This document shows positions 1 through 8,508 of a stretch of DNA of 64,000 nucleotides, piece by piece. Position numbers and translations under genes: made by a program. Source of the stretch: Pantoea alfalfae (GTDB lineage Bacteria > Pseudomonadota > Gammaproteobacteria > Enterobacterales > Enterobacteriaceae); the NCBI RefSeq assembly GCF_019880205.1, contig NZ_CP082292.1, positions 1,178,001 through 1,242,000 of the forward strand, given 5' to 3'. Below the pieces are notes generated by a model. It saw only the letters and a program-made list of their open reading frames with translations. It searched no databases and was not told the DNA's origin. How positions within the stretch are numbered: the stretch's first letter is position 1; every line of letters begins with the position of its first letter.

Positions 1-587
1 CCCTCAACGCTCTGCACCAGCAACACAATGATACCGATACTGGAGGCACCGAGGATCATCGGCAGGGCAATTTCTGACACAATCGCCAGCCCGAGTGAGG
101 TTGGCCGCGCCCACAGGACGATCAGCAACATCGTCAGGGCTTCACACAGCATGCCGCCGACAATACCGGCGCGCCAGCGATGCTCTTTCAGCACCCGGCG
201 ATTAATGCCGCCCGCGACGATACCGGCAATGATGCTGGTAATCAGACAGGGCACGGAGGTCACGCCGTGAATATCGATCAGAAAACGGTGCAGCCCCGCA
301 ATAATACCGGTGGCGATGCCGACCCAGGGACCAAACAGAATGCCACCCGCCATCACGGCAATGACACGCACATTCAGCAGCGAACCGTCGACATTGACCC
401 CAGACCAGGTACTGAACAGCGCAAACAGGGAAAAGATGGCGGTTACCGCCATTTTCTCTGCGCGCGTGTGTTCATCTTTTTGAAGCAGCTGACGAAACGG
501 GCGGGTGCGCGTCAGGAAGAACAGGCAGATCAACATCAGGGCGGCGCGGTCAAATACTGCCAGTAACATCGTGAAGTGGGAGGACAC
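1..587 (-). CDS. ypdA: Sensor histidine kinase YpdA (PyrS), N-terminal part, cut by window edge
   Basis: This is the membrane input half of the LytS-type pyruvate-sensing kinase that pairs with the response regulator YpdB. About 195 residues are visible, all within the multi-span 5TM-LYT domain (for example [10 protein letters not shown] near residue 55 and [10 protein letters not shown] near residue 80). The kinase domain lies off the window. Similarity to E. coli YpdA is close along the whole visible stretch, and alaC lies next door as in E. coli. I chose the GTG at 587 because it gives seven residues before LLAVFDRA, matching the E. coli N-terminus. The ATG at 569 is the alternative. Neither has a strong ribosome binding site. 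Confidence 0.9.
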   Translation of the reverse strand, partial: MSSHFTMLLAVFDRAALMLICLFFLTRTRPFRQLLQKDEHTRAEKMAVTAIFSLFALFSTWSGVNVDGSLLNVRVIAVMAGGILFGPWVGIATGIIAGLHRFLIDIHGVTSVPCLITSIIAGIVAGGINRRVLKEHRWRAGIVGGMLCEALTMLLIVLWARPTSLGLAIVSEIALPMILGASSIGIIVLLVQSVE

Positions 588-846
588 AGGCGGCTCGTCA
601 GCAATGGAAAGTGTGCCTATGATAAAAAATGTGATCGCGAACCGCTAGCGCCCCGCACCATCACGCCGGGACTTCATGTTTCAGATCAATTTTTGAGGCC
701 TGTGCATAAAAAGAGGAAAGGTTGAGTGCAATAAAGGGGAACAGTTTTTCAGCCTGCGAACGCTGGTCGCTGCGGTGTCGTTTTGCTATGTTGCGCGATG
801 ACGCGTGCCAGCGACAGCTGGAAAACTGGCCCATCGGGAGCAGCAG

Positions 847-1371
847 ATGCAACTTGTCACCGCCAGATTAACCCTGAATAAATTACAGCCAGAAGACTGG
901 CAACTGTTTCGTGCTGTCCATGAAGATCGCGACACGATGACGTGGGTGAGCGAGATCCCCGATGAAGCGGATATTCGCCAGCGCTTCACCGCGCGTCTGG
1001 CTCCATGGCAGCCAGGCAGTTTTCATATGCTTTGTCTGGTGGCACGGCGACGCGATAGCGGTGAGCCAATTGGCCTGTTTGGCTGCAGCCCCGAGTGGGA
1101 GCCACACCGTCAGGCCGAGGTGGGTTATATGCTGCTGCATCGCCACTGCGGACAGGGCTATGGCAGCGAGGCGCTGGCGGCGCTGTGTCAGTTTCTGCTT
1201 GAAGCCGATTTCCATAAACTCAAGGCGATGGTGGTTGAAGGTAACTGGGCGTCACGCCGGATTCTGGAGAAAAACGGTTTCCAGATGGAGGGCACGCTAC
1301 GGGATAATTATCTACTGAACGGCTGCTGGGTGAACGATTGGCTGCTGGGACGCCTGAATTCACAAAAATAA
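847..1371 (+). CDS. GNAT family N-acetyltransferase (RimJ/RimL-like)
   Basis: The 174-residue product has the layout of the RimJ/RimL branch of acetyl-CoA-dependent N-acetyltransferases. It opens with LVTARLTL, carries the acetyl-CoA loop CGQGYGSEAL near residue 105, and has the family's late motif ASRRILEKNGF near residue 138. The substrate cannot be read from sequence. The ATG at 847 is preceded by GGGAG and matches the family's usual start; an in-frame ATG at 805 would add 14 residues without homology. It is divergent from ypdA and about 115 bases upstream of alaC on the same strand. Confidence 0.82.
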   Translation: MQLVTARLTLNKLQPEDWQLFRAVHEDRDTMTWVSEIPDEADIRQRFTARLAPWQPGSFHMLCLVARRRDSGEPIGLFGCSPEWEPHRQAEVGYMLLHRHCGQGYGSEALAALCQFLLEADFHKLKAMVVEGNWASRRILEKNGFQMEGTLRDNYLLNGCWVNDWLLGRLNSQK

Positions 1372-1387
1372 AAATATTTTCTGCCCC

Positions 1388-1442
1388 TCGACAAAATGAT
1401 CCTCACCGCGTTATGTTCGTAACGGGTCACCGCAGTGACCCG
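1388..1442 (+). promoter_or_regulatory. Candidate sigma70 promoter and leader hairpin for alaC
   Basis: TCGACA at 1388 and TATGTT at 1412 are 18 bp apart and would place a transcript start near 1424. Immediately after comes a perfect hairpin, CGGGTCAC with GTGACCCG around a four-base loop (1423-1442). It has no T-tract, so it is more likely a 5' end stabiliser or protein site than a terminator. The assignment rests on motif reading alone. Confidence 0.3.
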
Positions 1443-1486
1443 CGTCGCTCGGATGGTCCGGGCGCTTACGTAATCCAGAGGTCATC

Positions 1487-2719
1487 ATGGCTGATAATAG
1501 CACACCCCGTCGTTTCTCACGTATTGAACGTTTACCCCCTTACGTTTTCAACATCACCGCTGAACTGAAGATGGCTGCGCGCCGGCGCGGCGAAGATATC
1601 ATCGACTTTTCAATGGGCAACCCTGATGGTCCGACCCCGCCGCACATCGTCGAAAAGTTATGTCAGGTAGCGCAGCGCGACGACACCCACGGTTATTCCA
1701 CCTCACGCGGTATTCCGCGTCTGCGCCGGGCGATTTCGCGCTGGTACGCCGATCGCTACCAGGTTGAAATCGATCCTGAATCTGAGGCAATTGTTACTAT
1801 CGGTTCCAAAGAGGGGCTGGCACACCTGATGCTGGCGACGCTGGACCACGGTGATACCGTGCTGGTACCAAACCCTAGCTATCCGATTCATATCTACGGT
1901 GCGGTGATTGCTGGCGCGCAGGTACGCTCAGTGCCGCTGGTGGCGGGTGTCGACTTCTTCAATGAGCTGGAACGCGCCATTCGCGAGAGTTACCCCAAGC
2001 CAAAAATGATGATCCTTGGCTTCCCGTCTAATCCCACCGCACAGTGTGTGGAGCTCGACTTTTTCGAGCGGGTAATTGCGCTGGCAAAACAATACAACGT
2101 GCTGGTGATCCACGATCTGGCCTATGCCGATATCGTCTACGATGGCTGGAAAGCGCCATCGATTATGCAGGTGCCGGGCGCGCGTGATGTCGCCGTCGAA
2201 TTCTTTACCCTGTCAAAAAGCTACAACATGGCGGGCTGGCGCATCGGTTTTATGGTGGGCAACAAAGAGCTGGTCGCCGCGCTGGCACGCATCAAAAGTT
2301 ACCATGACTACGGCACCTTTACGCCGCTGCAGGTGGCGGCGATTGCAGCGCTGGAAGGGGATCAACAGTGTGTTCGCGACATCGCAGAGCAGTATAAACG
2401 GCGTCGAGATGTGCTGGTCAAGGGATTGCATGAAGCGGGCTGGATGGTAGATAACCCGAAAGCCTCAATGTATGTCTGGGCAAAAATTCCGGACCACTAT
2501 GCGCATCTGGGGTCCCTGGAGTTTGCCAAACATATGCTGCAGGAGGCGAAAGTCTGTGTTTCACCCGGTATCGGGTTTGGCGACTATGGTGATACGCACG
2601 TGCGTTTTGCACTGATTGAAAACAGCGATCGCATTCGTCAGGCAATACGGGGAATTAAAGCGATGTTTCGTGCCGATGGCGTTTTGCCAGGCAGCATGAA
2701 AACAGAAGAAGAGAACTGA
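1487..2719 (+). CDS. alaC: Alanine transaminase AlaC
   Basis: This is a PLP-dependent class I/II aminotransferase that makes alanine from pyruvate and glutamate in the cytosol (E. coli AlaC, formerly YfdZ). The 410-residue length fits. The substrate-pocket segment [10 protein letters not shown] lies near residue 128 and the PLP lysine sits in [11 protein letters not shown] near residue 242. The start has AGAGGT upstream. Its position beside ypdA, a pyruvate sensor gene, is conserved with E. coli, and links pyruvate sensing and pyruvate use by location. Confidence 0.96.
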   Translation: MADNSTPRRFSRIERLPPYVFNITAELKMAARRRGEDIIDFSMGNPDGPTPPHIVEKLCQVAQRDDTHGYSTSRGIPRLRRAISRWYADRYQVEIDPESEAIVTIGSKEGLAHLMLATLDHGDTVLVPNPSYPIHIYGAVIAGAQVRSVPLVAGVDFFNELERAIRESYPKPKMMILGFPSNPTAQCVELDFFERVIALAKQYNVLVIHDLAYADIVYDGWKAPSIMQVPGARDVAVEFFTLSKSYNMAGWRIGFMVGNKELVAALARIKSYHDYGTFTPLQVAAIAALEGDQQCVRDIAEQYKRRRDVLVKGLHEAGWMVDNPKASMYVWAKIPDHYAHLGSLEFAKHMLQEAKVCVSPGIGFGDYGDTHVRFALIENSDRIRQAIRGIKAMFRADGVLPGSMKTEEEN

Positions 2720-2728
2720 CAGCCAGCA

Positions 2729-2750
2729 GGGGCGACGCAAGGGTCGCCCC
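2729..2750 (+). terminator. GC-rich hairpin after alaC
   Basis: GGGGCGAC pairs with GTCGCCCC around a six-base loop just after the alaC stop codon. No T-tract follows, so intrinsic termination is uncertain. Confidence 0.45.
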
Positions 2751-2770
2751 GTGGCGGCACTGTCACGCCA

Positions 2771-2845
2771 TTACTTCAGCAGCAGAACAAAGGTTCCGAA
2801 CCAAAGTAACGCGAAAAAAGATATTCCCATCAAGGCATATTTCAC
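2771..2845 (-). CDS. ypdK: Small membrane protein YpdK
   Basis: This encodes a 24-residue single-span hydrophobic peptide (K2-Y3, then MGISF and a hydrophobic run containing WFGTF, ending LLLK). It closely resembles the E. coli membrane small protein YpdK, which begins MKYFFMGISF and also lies beside alaC. The GTG start at 2845 has an excellent AGAGGAG about seven bases upstream. Translation is also open in the same frame for 30 codons upstream, back to an ATG at 2935 without a clear ribosome binding site. That longer form would have 54 residues and a second hydrophobic segment. The function is unknown in any organism as far as I know. Confidence 0.8.
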   Translation of the reverse strand: MKYALMGISFFALLWFGTFVLLLK

Positions 2846-2966
2846 AAAGCAACTCCTCTGAGCGGTTACGATGATGGCGATCCCAAACCAGTGCAACGCG
2901 AACAGCTGTGGAAAAGAGATCACCATTTCAGTCATGGTCTGCTCATTTCCGGGTCGATCTGAATAA

Positions 2967-3031
2967 CTCAGAACAGGATCAGGCGCTAATTTACGCGTAA
3001 TCCTGCCTAAATGAAATAGGTCCGTTCTGAG
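2967..3031. repeat. Nested inverted repeats downstream of the efflux operon
   Basis: CTCAGAAC (2967-2974) pairs with GTTCTGAG (3024-3031). Inside it CAGGAT pairs with ATCCTG, and TTACGCGTAA is self-complementary. It lies just past the stop of the HlyD gene, and could be a termination or processing structure. Confidence 0.35.
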
Positions 3032-3046
3032 ATATTGCTCACAATT

Positions 3047-4075
3047 TTACGGCACCTGAATGTCCGGGATCGCCGACATGCCGACACGTAACTGAGCCAG
3101 ATGCTGTTGGTCACTATCCAGCACAATTTTAACCGGCAGACGTTGAACGACTTTAGTGTAGTTGCCGGTGGCGTTATCGGGGGCGATCGCGGAAAAAGTT
3201 GCCCCGGTGGCCGGCGCAATGCTGTCCACGTGGCCGGTGAAGGTCTTGCCTGGCAGGGCATCGACACGAATCTGTACCCGCTGACCCGGACGCACATCGC
3301 TTAGCTGCGTTTCAAGGTAGTTAGCGGTAATGTAGGTTTGCTGCAGGGGTACTACCGCCAGCAGACGGGTTCCGGCTGACACGTAAGCGCCAGTCCGCAC
3401 CGAGCGCTGACCCACCATGCCGTCAACGGGCGCCGTAATACGCGTGTAGGAGAGGTTCAGCCTGGCCTGATCGACGCTGGCTTTAGCTGCGGCAACATCC
3501 GCTTCCGCTGAACGCACCGCCGCCTGTAACACGCCGACCTGTTTCACTGCCGACGTCAGCGCAGCCTGACTCTGATGCACGGCTGCCAGTGCTGAACGCT
3601 GGTTCGAGCTGGCTTTCTGCTGATCGTCGGCGGCCACAGTGCCGCTTTTATAGAGTCGGTTGTAGCGATCGGCGCTCTGTCCGGCATACTGCGCGGACGC
3701 CTGGCTGGCCGCGACGCTGGCTTTCTGCTGATCAATCACCGACTGCTGCTGTTCCAGCTGTGCCTGGCTGCTCAGCAGTTTCGCCTGACTCACCTGCAGG
3801 TCAGCCTCGGCACTCTCCAGCGCCACCCGATAGTCACGATCGTCCAGCGTTGCCAGCAACTGGCCGGCTTTGACCTGCTGATTATCCTGCACCTGCACAT
3901 TGCTGATGTAGCCGGAGACTTTCGGTGCCACCAGGGTGTAGTCCGCATTGACGTAAGCGTCGTTGGTACGGTGATCGTTGCCGCTCATCATTGACCAGAC
4001 TGCAAAAGCGATGGCCAGTAACACCAGCAGCAGCAGTGTGAGCACCAGAGTTCTTCTCATTTCGAAAGCACGCAT
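3047..4075 (-). CDS. HlyD/EmrA-type periplasmic adaptor of an efflux system
   Basis: The 342-residue membrane fusion protein would link the inner-membrane MFS pump encoded upstream to an outer-membrane channel. It has one N-terminal membrane span (about residues 9-28), a biotinyl-lipoyl-like segment (APKVSGYISNVQVQDNQ near residue 50), a long alanine/glutamine-rich coiled-coil hairpin (about 80-205), a second lipoyl half (ITAPVDGMVGQ near 213) and a beta-barrel C-terminus. Its ATG lies two bases after the stop of the MFS gene (TGAATATG), which suggests translational coupling. Domain order matches EmrA; the cargo is unknown. Confidence 0.9.
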   Translation of the reverse strand: MRAFEMRRTLVLTLLLLVLLAIAFAVWSMMSGNDHRTNDAYVNADYTLVAPKVSGYISNVQVQDNQQVKAGQLLATLDDRDYRVALESAEADLQVSQAKLLSSQAQLEQQQSVIDQQKASVAASQASAQYAGQSADRYNRLYKSGTVAADDQQKASSNQRSALAAVHQSQAALTSAVKQVGVLQAAVRSAEADVAAAKASVDQARLNLSYTRITAPVDGMVGQRSVRTGAYVSAGTRLLAVVPLQQTYITANYLETQLSDVRPGQRVQIRVDALPGKTFTGHVDSIAPATGATFSAIAPDNATGNYTKVVQRLPVKIVLDSDQQHLAQLRVGMSAIPDIQVP

Positions 4076-4077
4076 AT

Positions 4078-5676
4078 TCAGTTATTCCGGGAAGGGTTTT
4101 GAAGCAAAGTTTGAGGCGGCCAGACCCGTTTTGGCAGGATGGCGGTAAGCAGTAACAGGCACGCGGCAAAACCGGTCAGCATCAGCCAGCTGTCGCTCAG
4201 ACTCAGTACCGTGGCCTGATGCCGGACCAGCGTGGCGAATCCGCTGAGATTTTCGCTGGCGCTGATGCTGCCATCCGGCAACAGCGGCAAGCTGCTGCTG
4301 GCCTGACTGGCCGTCGGCGTTGTCATCAGCCAGCTGCGACTGGCGGCCTGATTAATCAGGATACTGGAGTGAAACTGCTCGCGATGGGAGAGGAAAACCT
4401 CAACCAGCGTAGAGGCGGCGATGCTGGAGAAGCCGCGCACCGTATTAAACATCGCCGAGGCAAACGGGCCTTCCGGTGGAGCCACCACGCTGGTGGCGCT
4501 CATCAGTATCGGCAGAATAATCATCGGTTGTCCGAACGCCTGCAGAATCTGCAGCAGCCAGAAATTCTGGCGCGCCCACTCACTGGTGATTTGCGAGCCC
4601 AGCAGACAGGACGTTACCAGCAGGCCGACGCCCGCCGTCAGCATCCAGCGGCAGTCGATCCAGCGGATATTCAGCAGGGCCGCAATCAGCGGTGCGATCA
4701 GCAGTTGCGGCAGGCCCACTGCCAGCGCCAGCGGGGCAAACTCCAGGGTGCGAAAGCCGCTGACCTGCGCAAAATAGGCCGACGGCAGCGCAGAACCAGA
4801 AAGCCCAAGGATGAGCACGCAGGCCAGCCCCAGTAAGCCATGCGCCAGATTTGGCCGGCGGAGCATCTGCAATTTAAACAGAGGCAGCGGGTGAAACCAC
4901 TCATTAATCAGGAAAACCAGCAGCAGCGGCAGCGCGGTCAGTAACATACCGACGATCAGTGGGGAGTTCAGCCAGTCCAGGCGCTCACCCTGGGTCAGCA
5001 CCAGAACCAGCAGCGAGACTGCACTGCAGCCGGTCACCATGCCGAACAGGTCGATCTGCTGGAAGCGTTCAGGACGCAGCGGGTCCTGCGGTATCCCCCA
5101 GCTAATCATCACCATAGCAATGAGCATTAATGGCACGACCTGCCAGAACACCATCATCCAGCTGACATGATCGGTCCATAACGACGCCAGTGAGGCCGCC
5201 ATATTGGGGCCAAACGTCGCGGTCAGGGCATAGCCCGCCAGACCAAACAGCTTAAAGGGCGGCGGCAGAAAGCGCAGGGCGACGGTCATCAGCATCGGCG
5301 GCAGTGCGCCACCAAACAGGCCCTGCAGCACGCGCAGGCTGATAAACAGCGTTGGGTCAGGCACCAGCGGCAGCAGAATGCCGGTCAGCATAAATCCCGA
5401 CGAAACGCCAAGGGTGAAACGCCGCAGCGACAGAGTGACGGCAAACCAGGGCGCGATCATCATGGCAGCGACTTCTGCGGCCTGATAACCGGAAATAATC
5501 CAGCTACCCTGATCGTAACCGATGCCAATGGCAGCCCGGATATCTGCCAGCGCGATATCACTGACGCGATCGTTCAGCCCGGAGGTCAGCGCAGCAATGA
5601 GCACGCCGACCAGGCCAAACGCCAGTCGAAAAGTAAAAGGATGAGGGGCCGGCGCGGCGGCTGGCTTAGCGTTCAT
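4078..5676 (-). CDS. MFS transporter, DHA2 (EmrB/QacA-like) drug:proton antiporter
   Basis: The product of about 532 residues has roughly 14 hydrophobic spans, as in the DHA2 branch of the major facilitator superfamily, and is co-encoded with an EmrA-like adaptor. The first periplasmic loop (SGLNDRVSDIALADI) and the YDQGSWIISGYQ segment are typical of EmrB relatives. The ATG at 5676 is preceded by GAGA at suitable distance; an ATG at 5691 is possible but has no ribosome site. It diverges from the IclR-type gene across an intergenic region with paired operator-like repeats, suggesting local control. No outer-membrane factor gene is nearby, so it probably uses TolC. Confidence 0.9.
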   Translation of the reverse strand: MNAKPAAAPAPHPFTFRLAFGLVGVLIAALTSGLNDRVSDIALADIRAAIGIGYDQGSWIISGYQAAEVAAMMIAPWFAVTLSLRRFTLGVSSGFMLTGILLPLVPDPTLFISLRVLQGLFGGALPPMLMTVALRFLPPPFKLFGLAGYALTATFGPNMAASLASLWTDHVSWMMVFWQVVPLMLIAMVMISWGIPQDPLRPERFQQIDLFGMVTGCSAVSLLVLVLTQGERLDWLNSPLIVGMLLTALPLLLVFLINEWFHPLPLFKLQMLRRPNLAHGLLGLACVLILGLSGSALPSAYFAQVSGFRTLEFAPLALAVGLPQLLIAPLIAALLNIRWIDCRWMLTAGVGLLVTSCLLGSQITSEWARQNFWLLQILQAFGQPMIILPILMSATSVVAPPEGPFASAMFNTVRGFSSIAASTLVEVFLSHREQFHSSILINQAASRSWLMTTPTASQASSSLPLLPDGSISASENLSGFATLVRHQATVLSLSDSWLMLTGFAACLLLLTAILPKRVWPPQTLLQNPSRNN

Positions 5677-5704
5677 TGCAGGCGATCTCATTATTATGAT
5701 GCAG

Positions 5705-5769
5705 TGTACTGCGATGTGATACAGGGCATAATATTACATCCCGGTATGCTGTATTGCAATGTGGTACAG
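5705..5769. promoter_or_regulatory. Paired operator-like repeats between the efflux operon and the IclR gene
   Basis: Two 20-base copies, at 5705-5724 and 5750-5769, agree at 17 of 20 positions (TGTAYTGCRATGTGRTACAG). Each holds the inverted repeat TGTA-N11-TACA. They are 45 bp apart and sit in the divergent promoter region, so they are good candidates for binding by the adjacent IclR-family protein. This is inference from position and symmetry. Confidence 0.55.
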
Positions 5770-5825
5770 ACTGTAAAAAGTGCGGCATTCGCGCTACAGT
5801 AAGGCAGCTCAAACAGGACGACGCT

Positions 5826-6611
5826 ATGGCACATCAACCCTCCAGCCGTGAGGATGAAAAAACGGGCGGCATTCAGGTCATCGCACGTGCGGCAAAAATT
5901 CTAAATGCGCTGGGCGAACAGCCGGGCGGCATGAGCCTTGGCGAGATTGCTCAGGCGGTAGAACTCCCCCGTTCAACGGTGCAGCGCATTGTCGCCGCAC
6001 TCGACAGCGCCGAGCTGGTGCGCAGCAGCGGGGCGGGTGGACTGCGACTGGGTCCGGCACTGTTAAAACTGATCTCCAGCGTCCACACCGACGTGGTCGA
6101 TCTGGTCAGTCCGCTACTGGAAAAACTCTCTTCCGACACCAATGAGACGGTTTCACTGGCGCGCGCCAGCGGCAGCCAGCTGGCGATTATTCACCACGTG
6201 GTGGCGTCGCGGGAGTTGCGGGTGGTTCCGCATATGGGACTCAATCTGCCGCTCTACAGCACCTCCGGTGGACGGGCGCTGCTGGCGCTGGAGTGTGAAA
6301 AAGATGTGCGGACGATTGTCGGTGAGGGCTGGCAGGAATTAACCGATATGACGGTGAAAACGCTGCCGCAGTTGCTGCAACTTATCAGGGAAGTGCGCGA
6401 AACCGGTATCGCTGTGGATCGCGGTGAAACGCTGGAAGGTATCTCTACCATGGCGTTTGCACTGGATACACTGTTTGGTCGCTTTTCTGTCTCTTTGCTG
6501 GTGCCCTCTGCACGTTTTCTGCGTCACGAAGCCCGTTTCCGTGACGAGATGCTGAAGTGCAAAGAGGCTCTGGTGCGTGAAATCGGCAAAGTCGCCGCGA
6601 TAGAAGGATAA
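5826..6611 (+). CDS. IclR family transcriptional regulator
   Basis: The 261-residue protein has an N-terminal winged helix (about residues 20-80, with LGEIAQAVELPRSTVQRIV as the helix-turn-helix) and a C-terminal IclR effector domain (about 85-255, with GGRALLAL and GVAVD-like GIAVDRGE). I start at the ATG at 5826, preceded by AGGACG; a longer frame from 5754 would run through the operator repeats. It likely controls the divergent efflux pair and perhaps the downstream usp gene, seven bases away. The ligand is unknown. Confidence 0.9.
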   Translation: MAHQPSSREDEKTGGIQVIARAAKILNALGEQPGGMSLGEIAQAVELPRSTVQRIVAALDSAELVRSSGAGGLRLGPALLKLISSVHTDVVDLVSPLLEKLSSDTNETVSLARASGSQLAIIHHVVASRELRVVPHMGLNLPLYSTSGGRALLALECEKDVRTIVGEGWQELTDMTVKTLPQLLQLIREVRETGIAVDRGETLEGISTMAFALDTLFGRFSVSLLVPSARFLRHEARFRDEMLKCKEALVREIGKVAAIEG

Positions 6612-6618
6612 GCATCTG

Positions 6619-7071
6619 ATGAAAACCCTGCTGATGGCTATTGATCACTCTCCGGTCGCGGAGAAAGTGGTTGCCTTAACCATTGAAGAAGCGCTGGCGC
6701 ATCGCGCCGATGTGGTGGTGCTGTGCTGTGTTGATCCTGCTTACTCCTCCTGCAATCAGCCAATGGAAATCGATGCAGGTGAAGATCCCGCCGATTTTGT
6801 GGCGGCGCAGGATGAGCAGAATACGGCGGAAATGGTGGTGCGCCATGCGCTGGCACCGTTATTGCGCGCGGGCATTAATGCGCGTGGCATGATTCTGGCG
6901 GGTGACGCAGCAGACACCATCGTTGCCCAGTCGCAACAGCTTAAAGCCAGCATGATTATCATGGGACGTCGCCATCTCTCCTCTTTTAATCGGCTGTTAA
7001 AAGGCTCGGTCAGCGCATCAGTTATTGAGCGTGCTCACTGTCCTGTGCTGATCGATGTGCGTAAGGATTAA
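6619..7071 (+). CDS. Universal stress protein (UspA-like)
   Basis: The 150-residue Usp-fold protein starts KTLLMAIDHS and ends with the nucleotide-binding region MGRRH followed nine residues later by KGSVS. The usual ATP-binding pattern is G-2X-G-9X-G(S/T). Here the second glycine is replaced by histidine, so ATP binding is uncertain. It follows the IclR gene by seven bases and precedes an unknown membrane protein gene by ten, so the three probably form one transcription unit. Confidence 0.88.
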   Translation: MKTLLMAIDHSPVAEKVVALTIEEALAHRADVVVLCCVDPAYSSCNQPMEIDAGEDPADFVAAQDEQNTAEMVVRHALAPLLRAGINARGMILAGDAADTIVAQSQQLKASMIIMGRRHLSSFNRLLKGSVSASVIERAHCPVLIDVRKD

Positions 7072-7080
7072 TCGCGCAGC

Positions 7081-7887
7081 ATGAACTCTCTGTTTTTTAT
7101 TACGCTGGCCGCGTTTACGCTGCTGGCGCTGATTATCATTGTGCTGATCAGAACCACCCGGCTGCGTTTGTGGCAGGGGCTGATCCTCTTTCTGTTGCCA
7201 CTGATACTGGCAAATCTGCTCTGGTTCAGCTGGGTCGCGCCGCATCAGCAGCAGACTGCTCAGCATGAGCAGGCGGTGAATCAGCTGGCAAAGATGCCGG
7301 GCTATCGGGTATTGCAGACGCAGGAACCAGCATTATGGTTGTTGCTGACTCAGGAGCTGACCCGGCGGATCCGTGCGGGCGAGCAGCCTGAAAGGGCGAC
7401 AGGTGAACTGCGTGGCTGGCTGATTGAGGTGATTAATCAGCGACTGATGCGCGGAACAGATGCGGCGGTCGTTAACTATATCAGCGTCTCGGTAGAAGAA
7501 ATGCGCGCGTTGAACCAGATCGATCCGGGCCTCTGCTTCCGTTATCTCTATCCGCAGGTCAGTGGTGGCATCAATTTGCAGACCACACTTCCAGCCTCGC
7601 TGAATCAGAAAGAGGCCGATGCCATGGAGCTGCTGCTGCTCAATAGTCCGCCACCCGAGCAGCCCCTTGATAAGGCTCAGGCGCAGGATGATCTGCAAAA
7701 GATTGTCGGCCGGCTTTATCTGAAGTGGGGCGACAAACTGCAGCAACTGAATATGCCTGCCGACACGGCGGTGGATCGCTCTTCGCTATGTGCCATGTCA
7801 ATTGACCTCTACAGCGCCGTTCTGGCATTACCTGATAAGCGCGCCGCTAACCTGTTACGTAAAATGGTGGCACTGACCGGCCAGTAA
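7081..7887 (+). CDS. Unknown membrane-anchored protein, 268 residues
   Basis: I do not recognise this family. The N-terminus has two hydrophobic segments (about residues 5-24 and 30-50) separated by an arginine-rich turn, and the remaining 215 or so residues are hydrophilic and mainly helical in character. A type II-like topology with a soluble domain is likely. It starts ten bases after usp and ends at a perfect terminator, so it closes the iclR-usp transcription unit. A role in stress or efflux is possible by context only. Confidence 0.75.
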   Translation: MNSLFFITLAAFTLLALIIIVLIRTTRLRLWQGLILFLLPLILANLLWFSWVAPHQQQTAQHEQAVNQLAKMPGYRVLQTQEPALWLLLTQELTRRIRAGEQPERATGELRGWLIEVINQRLMRGTDAAVVNYISVSVEEMRALNQIDPGLCFRYLYPQVSGGINLQTTLPASLNQKEADAMELLLLNSPPPEQPLDKAQAQDDLQKIVGRLYLKWGDKLQQLNMPADTAVDRSSLCAMSIDLYSAVLALPDKRAANLLRKMVALTGQ

Positions 7888-7890
7888 ACT

Positions 7891-7926
7891 CGCGTTTAGC
7901 GGGCGAAAAAAAGCCCGCTAAACGCG
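7891..7926 (+). terminator. Intrinsic terminator-like hairpin, 14-bp perfect stem
   Basis: CGCGTTTAGCGGGC pairs perfectly with its complement around an eight-base A-rich loop, four bases after the stop at 7887. The expected T-tract is absent, but stem strength and position support termination. Confidence 0.65.
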
Positions 7927-8030
7927 GGCAGGGAAGAGAGAGGAGCAGATTTTTATTTTTGGCATTTCCTGGTGTGGTGCAGTCTTCGTTTGGTCTGAAT
8001 ATATCCTGTCACTTTTGGACTGATAGTAAT

Positions 8031-8060
8031 AGCCGTTTAATCGTATTGAATTAATCGGCT
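8031..8060. repeat. Imperfect inverted repeat in the 7.9-8.15 kb gap
   Basis: AGCCGTTTAAT and ATTAATCGGCT pair at 10 of 11 positions around an eight-base loop, about 95 bases before the lipoprotein gene at 8153. It may be an operator or leader structure. Confidence 0.3.
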
Positions 8061-8152
8061 AAAGCTTCTCAATTTTTGATTTTTCGCGCATTAATCTTAT
8101 GGATGCGTGGCATGCTGCGTCATACACTGCGTGACAACGTGAGGATAACTAA

Positions 8153-8434
8153 ATGAAAAAATTAATTACCGGCGCACTGGCGCTGATTCTGCTGAGTGGA
8201 TGTACCGCCAGCAAACCCGGGGCATTTGAACGCGTTGATGAAGATCCAGGCTCAAATACCGTGCAGTACCGTTATGACCCGGTAAAGGTCAATCGTGATG
8301 CAATGGATATTGATCTGGCGAATTACTGCAGCAATAAAGGCTTTGATAAAGTCGAGGCGTTACCTGCGCAGGAGAGTCATATTCCGGGACTGCAGAAAGC
8401 GTGGTTCCAGTGTAATTATGCTGTGAAAAGCTAA
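8153..8434 (+). CDS. Small YecR-like lipoprotein
   Basis: The 93-residue protein has a lipoprotein signal peptide with lipobox LLSGC (Cys17). The mature part carries two further cysteines (in NYCSNKGF and WFQCNY) that may form a disulphide. The spacing resembles the YecR-like lipoprotein family, though I am not sure of the family. GAGGATAA precedes the ATG. The gene is monocistronic, ending at a strong palindromic terminator. The function is unknown. Confidence 0.8.
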   Translation: MKKLITGALALILLSGCTASKPGAFERVDEDPGSNTVQYRYDPVKVNRDAMDIDLANYCSNKGFDKVEALPAQESHIPGLQKAWFQCNYAVKS

Positions 8435-8441
8435 ATAAAAC

Positions 8442-8463
8442 GGGCGGGATAATTATCCCGCCC
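8442..8463 (+). terminator. Palindromic terminator after the YecR-like gene
   Basis: GGGCGGGATAA followed directly by its complement forms an 11-bp self-complementary hairpin, flanked by A- and T-rich sequence. It may serve both strands, since the next gene converges on it. Confidence 0.65.
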
Positions 8464-8508
8464 TTAAAGTTACTGCTTTTATTTTATGCTGTGTGACATC
8501 TTTGCCCG

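Noticed and set aside
180-566. 128-codon open frame on the + strand
   Set aside because: It is antisense to ypdA, which has strong homology on the other strand; composition is that of a shadow frame.
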